The notes: generated by a model not told the origin, from the letters alone. DNA of 49,020 bases from Hyphomicrobiales bacterium (GCA_027484655.1 JAIXSM010000014.1:1-49020); one strand, 5' to 3'; shown: positions 40,948-49,020, numbered from the stretch's first letter. Numbers and translations are program-made.

Positions 40948-41736
40948 ATGTGTGAATTGCTGGGCATGAGCGCGAACGTCCCCACGGACGTGCGCTTCAG
41001 TTTTGCGGGCCTCTCCCGGCGGGGCGGTGGCACCGGGCCGCATCGCGACGGATGGGGGATCGCTTTCTATGAAGGACGCGGCGCTCGCGTGTTTCACGAT
41101 CCGCAGCCGAGCGCGCACTCCGAGATCGCGCGTCTGCTGCGCGACTACGAGATCAAGAGCCGGACGGTGATCGCTCATGTGCGCCGCGCCAATCGCGGAC
41201 GTGTGGCGTTGGAGAACACCCATCCGTTCACTCGGGAGCTGTGGGGCCGGGCATGGACGTTCGCCCACAACGGCCAGCTCAAAGGGATCAAGAAGCGGTC
41301 ACTCGGCGCGTTTCATCCCATTGGTGGAACGGACAGTGAGCACGCGTTCTGCTGGATCATGGGTCGGCTGTCGGCGCGCTTCGACGCTCTGCCGCGTGTT
41401 GCGGAACTGGCTCTCGCCATTGAGGAGTTGTGCGAGGATCTGGCGCCGCTCGGCGTGTTCAACATGCTGCTCAGCGATGGTCGGGCGCTCTACGTCTTCT
41501 GCAACAAGGCGCTCCACTATATCGAGCGCCGCGCGCCCTTCGGCAGGGCGACGCTGGTGGACGAAGACCTGCAGATGGATTTCGCCAAGGTGACGACGCC
41601 CGATGATCGCGTCGTCGTCATCGCGAGCAGTCCGCTCACCCGCGACGAGACATGGTTGTCCCTGCCGCTGGGCAGGCTCAGCGTGGCTCTGGACGGACGG
41701 ATTTTGCGACCGATCAAGCGTCGTGCAGCGCGCTGA
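40948..41736 (+). CDS. Class II glutamine amidotransferase (YafJ-like)
   Basis: This 262-residue protein starts MCELLGMS, so removal of Met exposes the N-terminal nucleophile Cys2. It also has RGGGTGPHRDGWGIAFYEG, VIAHVRRANRG, the ENTHPF block and WTFAHNGQLKG, the N-terminal-nucleophile glutaminase pattern of YafJ/EgtC-type proteins. It has no synthetase domain, so it may hydrolyse a gamma-glutamyl amide itself. The start is fixed by the MC rule; an upstream ATG-like start is not supported. It overlaps the convergent LysR gene by 23 bp at the 3' end. Confidence 0.88.
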   Translation: MCELLGMSANVPTDVRFSFAGLSRRGGGTGPHRDGWGIAFYEGRGARVFHDPQPSAHSEIARLLRDYEIKSRTVIAHVRRANRGRVALENTHPFTRELWGRAWTFAHNGQLKGIKKRSLGAFHPIGGTDSEHAFCWIMGRLSARFDALPRVAELALAIEELCEDLAPLGVFNMLLSDGRALYVFCNKALHYIERRAPFGRATLVDEDLQMDFAKVTTPDDRVVVIASSPLTRDETWLSLPLGRLSVALDGRILRPIKRRAAR

Positions 41737-42625
41737 CTGCTTCTCGCAGACAGCGTGTGAACCGTTCGATGGCGGGCTTCGGCGTTTGCGTTCGCAGCGT
41801 GCGCAGGCAGATCGTTCGGGCGCGCGCGCCATCGATATCGATGGCGGCGAGCATGCCCGCGCGCACCTCCGGTTCGACGATGCGGTTGGACACGATCGAC
41901 ACATGTTCGCCGCTCATGACCATACGCTTGGTCGCCGCCACCGAGTTGCTGACGAGCGTGCCCGCTGGCCATGGCGCGCCCTGGGCCAGAAAGAGGGCTT
42001 CGATAGCTCGGTGGATCGGACTTCCCGGCATGGGCGCAATCAGGCGCGCCTCGCACAATTGCGCGACCGTTGCCGCCCCATGCGCGGCAAGGGCGTGGCG
42101 TGGGCTCGATATGGCGATCAGCCGGTCGCTGAATAGATCCTCTCTGCGGATGTACGGCGGATCCAAGGCCCCTCCTGCGGGGCTTATCGCGGCGTCGAAC
42201 GCGCCTGATGCGAGCTTGTCCGCGAGCGTGTCGTCATCAAACTCCGTTACTTCCACGCGGATGTCGGGAGCTTCCCGCTGCAGGCGCACAATGGCTTCCG
42301 GGGTCGCCGCGACGCTCGCGACCGGCGACACGCCGATGCGCAATACGCCCGCCAGGCCGCTCTTGAGCGCGCGCACGTCATCCATTGCCGCGGCGAGCAG
42401 GGCCTCCAGCGGTTCGGCGCGGGATGCGAGCAGGCGGCCATACTCCGTCAGGCTGACGCCGCGCCCGGAGCGCACGAGCAGCGGCGCCCCCAGCGCGCGC
42501 TCCAGGGTCGCTATGCTCGTGGAGAGCGCGGGTTGGGAGACGCCCAGCGCAAGCGCCGCTCGCCCAAGAGAGCCTTCTCGGGCGATGACGACCAGATCGC
42601 TGAGTTTGCGGGGCGTGAAGGTCAT
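41714..42625 (-). CDS. LysR-family transcriptional regulator
   Basis: This 303-residue regulator has an N-terminal helix-turn-helix (LVVIAREGSLGRAALALGVSQPALSTSIATLERALG) and a two-lobed effector domain starting near LRIGVSPVASVAATPEAI. It lies downstream of a Bug gene on the same strand. It probably senses an aromatic or carboxylate compound and controls that gene and the divergent aromatic operon. A TCATAA...TTATGA inverted repeat overlaps its start codon. Confidence 0.9.
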   Translation of the reverse strand: MTFTPRKLSDLVVIAREGSLGRAALALGVSQPALSTSIATLERALGAPLLVRSGRGVSLTEYGRLLASRAEPLEALLAAAMDDVRALKSGLAGVLRIGVSPVASVAATPEAIVRLQREAPDIRVEVTEFDDDTLADKLASGAFDAAISPAGGALDPPYIRREDLFSDRLIAISSPRHALAAHGAATVAQLCEARLIAPMPGSPIHRAIEALFLAQGAPWPAGTLVSNSVAATKRMVMSGEHVSIVSNRIVEPEVRAGMLAAIDIDGARARTICLRTLRTQTPKPAIERFTRCLREAVSALHDA

Positions 42626-42783
42626 AACTTCATTTTATGAATACTGGCAGATACATTATTGGACACGATGCCTGACCGCTGTCAAAATTTTCCCCGTCGG
42701 GCTGAGTGGCGCGACGGGGACGGGAAACGGCAGCTATGGGCGCAGAGCGATCCCTTGCCGCGCGCAGGCGCACAGCTTGGCGC

Positions 42784-43773
42784 TTACTCGGGCTTCAGGC
42801 CCAGTTCGCTGGTGATGCGGCCCCACGTCTCAAGCTGGCTCTTGAGGAACTGCGACGCTTCCGCCGGCGTGCCGGTTTCGATGTCGAAGCCGAGCTTGGG
42901 GCCCATTTCCCGGATCTTCTCGTCCTTCACCACCTCGCGAACTTCCGCGTTCATGCGCGCGATGATGGCCGGCGGCGTGCCGGCAGGCGCCATGAGCATG
43001 AACCAGCCCGAGAAGTCGAAGCCGGGAATGGTCTCCGCGATGGAGGGGATCTCCGGCATGGTCTCGGAGCGCTTGCTGGAGGCCAGCGCAATCGCGCGCA
43101 GCTTGCCCTCGCGGATCTGGGTTTCGACGATGGACATGGAGAAAATGCCGATTTCGGCGCGTCCGGCGATTGTGTCCTGCAGACCCACGTTGATGTTGGG
43201 ATAGGGAACGGACACGAACTGCACGCCGGCGCGGCGGTTGAGCGCCTGCGCTGTTACGCCCGCCAGATTGCGCGGAGAATCGACAGCAATCGAAAGCTTG
43301 CCGGGCGCCTTCTTGTCCAGCGCGATCAGGTCGGCAAGCGTCTTCACCGGTACGTCAGGGTGGGCCACAAGCACCTGATGGCTGCGCGTGACAAGCGTCA
43401 CGGGATCGAAATCCTTGACCGGATCGTAGGTCATCTTCTGGATGAGGAACGGGTTGGCGGCCATGGCCGCCGAGGTGGCGAAGAAAAACGTATAACCATC
43501 CGGCGCAGCGCGCGCGGCTGCTGTGGCGCCGATCACATTGGCGCCGCCCGGCTTGTTTTCGATCACGACACCCTGACCGAGACGGCGAGACAGCCTGTCA
43601 GCGACGAGGCGCGCCATCACATCAGGGCTTGCGCCCGCCGATTGGGAGACGATCAGCGTCACGGGGCGTTGCGGCCAGTTCTGCGCAAAGGCCGTCGAGG
43701 AGGCGAGCATTGCCGCGCCCGCAACGAAAACAGCGGCCGCTCCAGATTTCATGAAACTCTTTCGCGTGAGCAT
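42784..43773 (-). CDS. Bug/TctC-family solute-binding protein
   Basis: This 329-residue protein has a signal peptide with a twin-lysine-like start (MLTRKSFMKSGAAAVFVAGAAMLASSTAFA) and Bug blocks VTLIVSQSAGASPDVMARLVADRL, IENKPGGANVIGATAAARAAPDG, SVPYPNINVGLQDTIAGRAEIGI and MPEIPSIAETIPGF. The ribosome binding site is GGGAGGACCGACAT. It is divergent from the flavin hydroxylase gene, sharing a 270-bp control region. Confidence 0.94.
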   Translation of the reverse strand: MLTRKSFMKSGAAAVFVAGAAMLASSTAFAQNWPQRPVTLIVSQSAGASPDVMARLVADRLSRRLGQGVVIENKPGGANVIGATAAARAAPDGYTFFFATSAAMAANPFLIQKMTYDPVKDFDPVTLVTRSHQVLVAHPDVPVKTLADLIALDKKAPGKLSIAVDSPRNLAGVTAQALNRRAGVQFVSVPYPNINVGLQDTIAGRAEIGIFSMSIVETQIREGKLRAIALASSKRSETMPEIPSIAETIPGFDFSGWFMLMAPAGTPPAIIARMNAEVREVVKDEKIREMGPKLGFDIETGTPAEASQFLKSQLETWGRITSELGLKPE

Positions 43774-44043
43774 ATGTCGGTCCTCCCTCTTGTTCCCATC
43801 TCGGAGCGTCGAGCGTCGAGCGCCGGCGCCAAACTTATGTTCGTATCTTATGGCCCCGCCAATTACGATCAAGCGCAATCAGTCTCATTGCGCTGGAAAT
43901 TTACGAAGGAGTCAACTAAAGATGTAATAGGAAAATCTGCGCGGATCGCGAACGAGATTTTTGTTGCAGTGCGCTTGTGCGTTGAACGCACATGAGTCCC
44001 GCACGTGAGATCGCATATCCAGAAACAGGAAGGCGCTGGCTTT
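43774..44043. promoter_or_regulatory. Divergent control region with an inverted repeat
   Basis: This 270-bp gap is more AT-rich than its surroundings and separates the Bug gene from the hydroxylase operon. It contains the perfect inverted repeat TGTGCGT-TGA-ACGCACA (43976-43992), about 50 bp before the hydroxylase start, a good candidate for a regulator or attenuation site. No coding sequence is supported. Confidence 0.45.
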
Positions 44044-45606
44044 ATGGACGTCACAGGCGTAGCTGACCAGACTCGATACGACGTTCTCATCGTCGGCTTT
44101 GGCCCTGTCGGCGCTGTTGCTGCGAACCTGCTGGGTCAAGCGGGCGTGCGTGTGCTCGTCATCGAGAAAACGCCGGACATCTTCCCCAAGCCGCGCGCCA
44201 TTGCGCTCGATCATGAGATCCTGCGCATTTTCGACAACATCGGCGCGCTTGATGCGATCAAGCCATATCTCGAGGCTTTCACGGCGTCGGTCCATTACGG
44301 CGTTGATGGCGAGCCGATCCGCATCGTCGATATGGCGCAGCCGCCTTATCCCATGGGCTATGTGCCCTCGCAGGTGTTTCTGCAGCCGCCTGTCGAGCGC
44401 GCCTTGCGGGACAATCTTGCGCGCTTCGCCAGCGTGCATGTCAGCCTCGGCGAGGAGTTCCTCGCGGTCGAGCAGGATGGGAGTGAAGCGCGCGTCACAA
44501 CGCGCTTGCCGGACGGGCGTGAACGCGTCGTCCGCTCCGCCTATGTGATTGGCTGCGACGGCGCCTCAAGCGCTGTGCGCAAGGCTTCGAACCTGAGCCT
44601 CGAGGATCTTGGCTTCGATGAGCCGTGGCTTGTGATCGACGTGCTTGTGAACGAGCGCGGGCTTGCAAAGCTTCCATGCACCTCGGCGCAATACTGTAAT
44701 GGCGTGCGCCCCGCGACCTACGTGATCGGCCCATCCAATCTGCGGCGCTGGGAGATCACAATTCTTCCCGGTGAAGATCCGAAGGCCTGCGAACGCGAAG
44801 AGGAGGTCTGGCGGCTCTTGTCGCCATGGCTGAGTCCCGATGATGGAGAGTTGTGGCGCGCATCGAGCTATCGCTTCCATGCTCTGGTCGCTGAGCCATG
44901 GCGCGACGGGCGCGTATTCATCGCTGGCGACGCTGCGCATCAGCAGCCCCCATTCATCGGGCAGGGGATGTGCCAGGGCGTGCGCGACGTGGCCAACCTT
45001 GCGTGGAAGCTGATTGATGTGCTGGGCGGCGTGGCCTCGCCATCACTGCTCGACACCTATGGGCAGGAACGCGCCGCCCACGTGCGCGAACTCACCGGAC
45101 GCATCAAGGCCATTGGCCAGTACATCTCGGAGCGCGATCCGCAAAAAGCGCGCGCCCGCGACGAACGCCTGCGCGCCGAGGGCGGCGGGAAGGCGCCAAC
45201 CGTCACGCGCCAGGAGATTGTTCCCCCTCTCGCGCAGGGCTTTTTCGATGCCGCGTCCGCTCCGCCAGCGGGCAGCCTGTTTCCGCAGCCCTTCGTGCAG
45301 GCCCCGCAAGGCCTGCGCCTGCTTGATGATGTCGCAGGCGCCGGCTGGCGCTTTGCGGTGCGCGACGCTTGCCCTGACGCCGAAGCGTTGGCGCGTGCGA
45401 ACGGTATGCGCGTTCTTCGCTTCGCAGCGAACGCCGCCGACGGCTACACCGAAACCGAAGGCGTGCTCGTGGCGTGGTTTGCCCGCGCAGGCGTCTGCGC
45501 CGCGCTCGTGCGGCCGGATCATTATGTTTACGGCGTCGCCGATACGCCGGCTGCGGCCACAGCTCTTGTGCGCCGTCTGATCGACGCACGGCAAGGAAAC
45601 AGCTGA
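44044..45606 (+). CDS. FAD-dependent aromatic hydroxylase (MhpA-like)
   Basis: This 520-residue flavoprotein monooxygenase has the FAD-binding motif GFGPVG (18-23) in YDVLIVGFGPVGAVAANLLG, the second site motif GCDGASSAVRK and the GDAAHQQPPFIGQGMCQGVRDVANLAWKL block near residue 295, with a C-terminal thioredoxin-like domain. It resembles 3-(3-hydroxyphenyl)propionate hydroxylases, which put an OH group on phenolic rings using NADH and oxygen to make catechol-type products. It is first in the operon and is followed by a probable ring-cleavage dioxygenase. The ATG at 44044 was preferred over 44005 because the FAD domain begins right after it. Confidence 0.9.
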   Translation: MDVTGVADQTRYDVLIVGFGPVGAVAANLLGQAGVRVLVIEKTPDIFPKPRAIALDHEILRIFDNIGALDAIKPYLEAFTASVHYGVDGEPIRIVDMAQPPYPMGYVPSQVFLQPPVERALRDNLARFASVHVSLGEEFLAVEQDGSEARVTTRLPDGRERVVRSAYVIGCDGASSAVRKASNLSLEDLGFDEPWLVIDVLVNERGLAKLPCTSAQYCNGVRPATYVIGPSNLRRWEITILPGEDPKACEREEEVWRLLSPWLSPDDGELWRASSYRFHALVAEPWRDGRVFIAGDAAHQQPPFIGQGMCQGVRDVANLAWKLIDVLGGVASPSLLDTYGQERAAHVRELTGRIKAIGQYISERDPQKARARDERLRAEGGGKAPTVTRQEIVPPLAQGFFDAASAPPAGSLFPQPFVQAPQGLRLLDDVAGAGWRFAVRDACPDAEALARANGMRVLRFAANAADGYTETEGVLVAWFARAGVCAALVRPDHYVYGVADTPAAATALVRRLIDARQGNS

Positions 45607-45666
45607 GCCGCAAAACTGAAGACCAGCCCGGCGCAGAAGCTGCCGGCGCATTTAAAGGGTGGAGCC

Positions 45667-46569
45667 ATGAGCACCAGCAGAATAGCCATCACCGGCGTGC
45701 GCAGCATCGCCATCGAACAGGCTGACCCCGAGCGGGCGGCGCGTTTCTACACCGAGGTTTGGAATCTCTCCGAGGTCGCGCGCGCACAGGGCGTCATTTA
45801 TCTGCGCGGCACGGGCGGCGCCCATCACATCCTCGCCATTCACCCCTCTCATGGGCCCGCGCGCATGCGCAGCATCGTGCTGTCCGCCCGCGACAGGGCG
45901 TGCGTAGACGCTCTTCACGTGCGCGTCGCCGCAGGAGGCTTCGCGCCGACGGTAGCTGGCGAGCGCAGCGCCATTGATGGCGGCTACGGTTTTTCGTTCC
46001 GCGATCCAGCGGGCCGCGAGTTCGAGGTTGTGTGCGATGCGCACGACCACGCCGACGATGCGAAGGTGGCTGACCGGCCCTACAAGATTGGCCACATCAA
46101 TCTCAACACCGCCATGATCGAGCCCATGACGCACATGCTGACCGAGATGCTCGGCATGCGTCTGGTCGATAATGCCGGAACCCAGTTCTTCTTCAACGCC
46201 GACAATCCCGATCACTGCACCATCGTGCTGTGTCGCTATGGCATGGAGACGCTGAACCACGTCGCCTATGAAATGCCGGATCTGGAGTCCGTCATGCGCG
46301 GGACAGGCCGCATGCATGATGCAGGTTATCCCGTGGAGTGGGGCGTGGGCCGTCACGGCCCCGGCGACAACGTGTTCGCGTACTTCTGTGGCGTCGAGGA
46401 GTTTCCGCTCGAATACACCAGCGAAGTGCTGCAGATCGACGAGACGTATTCGTTTCATGGTCCGGATTTCTGGAAGTGGCCGGCTGGCCGTCTCGACCAG
46501 TGGGGCGTGACGCCGCCGCACACGACGCGCTGGAAGCGCGTGCAGACGTTGTATGAGTTCGCGCGCTAG
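45667..46569 (+). CDS. VOC-superfamily extradiol dioxygenase-like protein
   Basis: This 300-residue protein contains two vicinal-oxygen-chelate modules. The iron-ligand triad of type I extradiol dioxygenases is visible in the C-terminal module: His143 (KIGHINLN), His198 (LNHVAYEM) and Glu249 (FPLEYTSEV). The length and the triad fit BphC/2,3-dihydroxyphenyl-type meta-cleavage enzymes acting on the product of the preceding hydroxylase. A GGTGGAGCC ribosome binding site precedes the ATG. It is separated from the hydroxylase gene by 60 bp. Confidence 0.88.
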   Translation: MSTSRIAITGVRSIAIEQADPERAARFYTEVWNLSEVARAQGVIYLRGTGGAHHILAIHPSHGPARMRSIVLSARDRACVDALHVRVAAGGFAPTVAGERSAIDGGYGFSFRDPAGREFEVVCDAHDHADDAKVADRPYKIGHINLNTAMIEPMTHMLTEMLGMRLVDNAGTQFFFNADNPDHCTIVLCRYGMETLNHVAYEMPDLESVMRGTGRMHDAGYPVEWGVGRHGPGDNVFAYFCGVEEFPLEYTSEVLQIDETYSFHGPDFWKWPAGRLDQWGVTPPHTTRWKRVQTLYEFAR

Positions 46570-46643
46570 GACGCCTTCGCGCTTTCCCCGCCTGCGCAAC
46601 GTCGTATGATTGTGCGCGGCCCGCGGGTTGTAAGAAACAAAGA

Positions 46644-46655
46644 AAGGGAGGAAAC
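46644..46655 (+). promoter_or_regulatory. Predicted AbcR-like sRNA target site over a ribosome binding site
   Basis: AAGGGAGGAAAC directly before the ATG is the exact reverse complement of GTTTCCTCCCTT in sRNA copy 1 (9837-9848, 12 nt) and matches 11 nt of copy 2 (10130-10140). Pairing would cover the ribosome binding site fully. Part of the match is expected because the site is itself a Shine-Dalgarno sequence. Confidence 0.5.
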
Positions 46656-47642
46656 ATGTCTTCGATGCACATGACGCGCCGCCTTGCGACGGCGACCATA
46701 CTGGGCGCAGGCGCTGCGCTTGCCGGCGGCGCTCGGGCGCAAGTCGCGGGCGGTGACCGAAACATCAACTTCATCGTGCCCTTCAGCGCTGGGAGCGGCC
46801 CCGACAGCATCGCCCGTCTGGTCGCTCAGAACCTGCAACAGAAGTGGAAGCAGACGATAGTCGTCGATAACCGCGTCGGGGCGAGCGGAAACATCGGCGC
46901 GTCGGCGGTCGCGCGCGCTGCGCCCGACGGACTGACGATGCTGGTGACGGCCAACACGCTCGTCATGAACGTGAGCCTGTTCAAGACGGTGCCCTACGAT
47001 CCGATTGCGAATTTCACCCCTGTCGCTGGGCTCGTGTACGCTCTGTTTGCATGTGCGGTGCACAAGTCGCTGGGGGTCAACACCATCGCGGAACTTGTGG
47101 CGCTTGCGAAGAAACGTCCGGGTGAAATCAACTTCGGTTCGCCGGGGCCCGGCGCGCCCCATCATATCGCGCTCGAACTCTTCAAGCAGAAGGCCGGCGT
47201 TGATCTCAAGCATGTTCCCTATCGCCAGTTGGCGAGCGCCATGCAGGATCTCGCAGGCGGCCACATCGGCGGAATGTTCATGCCCGCTCTTCAGGCGCGC
47301 TCGCTGGCGGCCACAGGCGACGTGAAGATGCTCGCGGTGTCCGGCGATGTGCGAACAGCGATGGCGCCGGATGTGCCGACGCTCGCAGAAGCGGGCGTCC
47401 CTGGCGTCGATATTGATAATTGGTGGGCGATTCTCGCGCCTGCGGGAACGCCAGCCGAGACCATCCGCCGCTACAACGCTGACATCAACGAGATGCTCAA
47501 TGATCCCGGCGTGCGCGCGAAGCTCGACGCGCAGGCGCTTCAGATCATCGGCGGTCCGCCCGAGCGGCTGAAAGACATGATTTCGCGCGATCTCGTGCGT
47601 TGGGCCGAGGTCATCAAGGCCGCAGGCATTCAGCCGGAATAG
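46656..47642 (+). CDS. Bug/TctC-family solute-binding protein
   Basis: This 328-residue protein has a signal peptide (MSSMHMTRRLATATILGAGAALAGGARA) and Bug blocks INFIVPFSAGSGPDSIARLVAQNL, VDNRVGASGNIGASAVARAAPDG, FGSPGPGAPHHIALELF, HVPYRQLASAMQDLAGG and APDVPTLAEAGVPG. It lies inside the aromatic operon, 86 bp after the dioxygenase gene. Its ribosome binding site region AAGGGAGGAAAC (46644-46655) abuts the start codon and is perfectly complementary to a single-stranded part of the AbcR-like sRNA at 9837-9848, so sRNA repression is likely. Confidence 0.95.
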   Translation: MSSMHMTRRLATATILGAGAALAGGARAQVAGGDRNINFIVPFSAGSGPDSIARLVAQNLQQKWKQTIVVDNRVGASGNIGASAVARAAPDGLTMLVTANTLVMNVSLFKTVPYDPIANFTPVAGLVYALFACAVHKSLGVNTIAELVALAKKRPGEINFGSPGPGAPHHIALELFKQKAGVDLKHVPYRQLASAMQDLAGGHIGGMFMPALQARSLAATGDVKMLAVSGDVRTAMAPDVPTLAEAGVPGVDIDNWWAILAPAGTPAETIRRYNADINEMLNDPGVRAKLDAQALQIIGGPPERLKDMISRDLVRWAEVIKAAGIQPE

Positions 47643-47651
47643 GAGCAGAAG

Positions 47652-48680
47652 ATGCCGAGGCTCAGTGGCCCTCTCGCAGAGGGCCCCATCGACATTCATG
47701 CGCATGTCGTCATGCCGGAGATTTACGAGCGCACCAGCGCCCACTCCGTGTTCACACGCCCGCCCGAAGGCGTTGAGATGACGCCGCAGATGCAGGCGCA
47801 GGCTGCAGCGCGCGCCCAATCTGTCGTTGACGCCATGGCGGATATGGACGCGCGCCCCGCGCACATGGACGCCATGGGCGTCGGTGTGCAGGTGCTCTCC
47901 GTGAGTCTCGTGCATCAGTGCACCTACTTCGCGTCAGCGCAGGACAGCCTCGCCATGGAGCAGCGCGCCAATGATCGCCTCGCTGCGATGGCGTCGCGCG
48001 ATCCTGCGCGGTTTCGCGCGTTGGGCGGGGCGCCGCTGCATGCGCCGCATCTGGCGGCCCGCGAGCTGCGCCGCGCCGTGGAGGAGCTTGGATTCATCGG
48101 CGTTGGCGTCTCCACCATGGCCGCCGATATGGAGATCGGCGATCAGCGCCTGTGGGACTTCTGGGCGGAAGCCGAGGCGCTTGACGCGCTCGTCTACATT
48201 CATCCCGCCGGCAATCACGATCCGCGCTTTCGCAAGCATTTCCTCTGGAACAGCGTGGGGCAATCGTTCGAAGAGGCCATGGCCATCGCCTCGCTCATGT
48301 ATGAAGGCGTGCTGGAACGCTTTCCGCGCCTGCGTATCTGCGTCTCGCATGGGGGCGGCTACATGCCGTACTACCTCGGGCGCATCGAGCGTAATTACAT
48401 CGAGAAGCCCACCACCCGCAAAAACATGCGCCGCTCGCCGACCGAGTATCTGCGGGGGCTGTGGTATGACAGCTGCGTTTATGATCCGCGTGCGCTGCGC
48501 GCGCTTGCTGATGTTGTTGGCGTCGAGCGCATTGTGCTTGGCACGGATTATCCAGTGGGGGATCGCCAGCCGCGCGCGTTCATCGAGCAGGCAGGCTTTG
48601 AGCCGGCGCAGGTGGAGGCGATTTTGCGTGGCAATGCGCTTTCGATGTTTGGGTGGGATGGCCAGCCTCGCGCGCCGTGA
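47652..48680 (+). CDS. Amidohydrolase family protein, ACMSD/decarboxylase-like
   Basis: This 342-residue TIM-barrel protein carries PIDIHAHVVMPE (HxH), LVYIHPAGN, ICVSHGGGYMPYYLGR and IVLGTDYPVGDRQP with the catalytic aspartate, closest in pattern to aminocarboxymuconate-semialdehyde decarboxylase and gamma-resorcylate decarboxylase. In an operon with a hydroxylase and a ring-cleavage dioxygenase it could decarboxylate or hydrolyse the ring or its cleavage product. It starts 9 bp after the Bug stop with AGGAGCAGAAG upstream. Confidence 0.9.
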   Translation: MPRLSGPLAEGPIDIHAHVVMPEIYERTSAHSVFTRPPEGVEMTPQMQAQAAARAQSVVDAMADMDARPAHMDAMGVGVQVLSVSLVHQCTYFASAQDSLAMEQRANDRLAAMASRDPARFRALGGAPLHAPHLAARELRRAVEELGFIGVGVSTMAADMEIGDQRLWDFWAEAEALDALVYIHPAGNHDPRFRKHFLWNSVGQSFEEAMAIASLMYEGVLERFPRLRICVSHGGGYMPYYLGRIERNYIEKPTTRKNMRRSPTEYLRGLWYDSCVYDPRALRALADVVGVERIVLGTDYPVGDRQPRAFIEQAGFEPAQVEAILRGNALSMFGWDGQPRAP

Positions 48681-48793
48681 TGCGGGGCAGGGGCGCGGCG
48701 CGGCGGCAGCAGTTGCGGGCGCGGGCCGCCCCTGCCATACAGGCGCAAACGAGAGCGCGCCGCCCCTGCCGGCGCCCCGGATGGAGACACGCC

Positions 48794-49020
48794 ATGGAAC
48801 AATCCGCCCCGCAAGCCGGCCACAACAGCGTCAACGACGGCAAGGAAGAGGTCGTCTGGGAGCGCTGGACGCGCAAGCGCGTGTTCGTGCGCGCGCTTGA
48901 GGGCACCTATGGCGAGCTGGTGCGCGAGCTGTTCACCCAGCCGCGCGTCTACTCCACCAAGGACCACAAGTGGAAGGGCGGCCCCGGCCACTACGGCAAG
49001 AAGATCATCAACCCGCAGGC
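48794..49020 (+). CDS. N-terminal fragment of a probable cupin-domain protein
   Basis: The frame opens at the ATG at 48794, after GGAGACACGCC, and runs off the window, giving 75 residues: a charged N-terminus, EEVVWERWTRKRVFVRALEG, and a GGPGHYGKKIINPQA end. The start resembles long cupin proteins found with aromatic degradation operons, but no cupin histidines are reached, so the family is a guess. It is probably part of the preceding operon (114 bp downstream of the amidohydrolase). Confidence 0.5.
   Translation, partial: MEQSAPQAGHNSVNDGKEEVVWERWTRKRVFVRALEGTYGELVRELFTQPRVYSTKDHKWKGGPGHYGKKIINPQ

Noticed and set aside
46566-47915. Minus-strand open frame of about 450 codons opposite the Bug gene
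   Set aside because: Histidine/arginine-rich antisense translation of a clear Bug gene; no start signal or motifs.
1-49020. CRISPR array, rRNA operon, prophage or toxin-antitoxin system
   Set aside because: No regularly spaced repeats, rRNA sequence, phage structural genes or paired small toxin-antitoxin genes were recognised.

Overview
The window looks like a chromosomal segment of a GC-rich alphaproteobacterium, most likely of the order Hyphomicrobiales (Rhizobiales). This rests on a CpdR single-domain response regulator next to an N-formylglutamate amidohydrolase-like gene, a tandem pair of AbcR/alpha-r15-like small RNAs, a class-A Hsp20 with a ROSE-like leader, an assimilatory APS-reductase operon cysH-cysD-cysN without cysC, and many orphan Bug/TctC solute-binding proteins. 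I cannot name a genus.

Layout. 1-8.4 kb is housekeeping: the end of a threonine aldolase gene, hsp20 (minus), cysH-cysD-cysN (plus, overlapping), two alpha/beta hydrolases, then a Rieske oxygenase and a HisN-like phosphatase (minus). 8.4-12 kb holds an MFS transporter, two tandem homologous sRNA genes with aligned promoters and terminators, an N-formylglutamate amidohydrolase-like gene, cpdR and tRNA-Val(GAC). 12-20.5 kb is an accessory segment starting right after the tRNA: decayed IS5-like and internally deleted IS630-like transposases, a DUF1254-type exported protein, an exported arylsulfatase and, divergently, an octaheme cytochrome with HEAT-like and TPR repeats.

20.5-35 kb is a catabolic locus. 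A LysR regulator faces a NitT/TauT-type ABC importer (binding protein, ATPase, two permeases) followed in one tight operon by hydantoinase/oxoprolinase A and B subunits and two M24 'pita-bread' proteins with substituted metal ligands. Next come an amidohydrolase (minus), a cupin, a second amidohydrolase and a Bug solute-binding protein ending at a strong terminator. 35-41 kb holds a cytoplasmic sulfatase/phosphonate monoesterase-like gene with a Bug gene (minus), a divergent IclR regulator, an amidohydrolase and another Bug gene, then a hairpin repeat region and a class II glutamine amidotransferase. 41.7-49 kb holds a LysR regulator and a Bug gene (minus), facing an aromatic-degradation operon: MhpA-like flavin hydroxylase, extradiol-type VOC dioxygenase, Bug protein, ACMSD-like amidohydrolase and the start of a probable cupin gene.

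The recurring theme is substrate capture (one ABC importer, five orphan Bug proteins without TctA/TctB) coupled to amidohydrolase-fold enzymes, each unit with its own regulator. Of most interest are the tandem AbcR-like sRNAs, one of which has a 12-nt perfect complement spanning the ribosome binding site of the Bug gene at 46656; the hydantoinase operon with its pair of ligand-substituted M24 proteins; and the sulfatase/octaheme/DUF1254 island.
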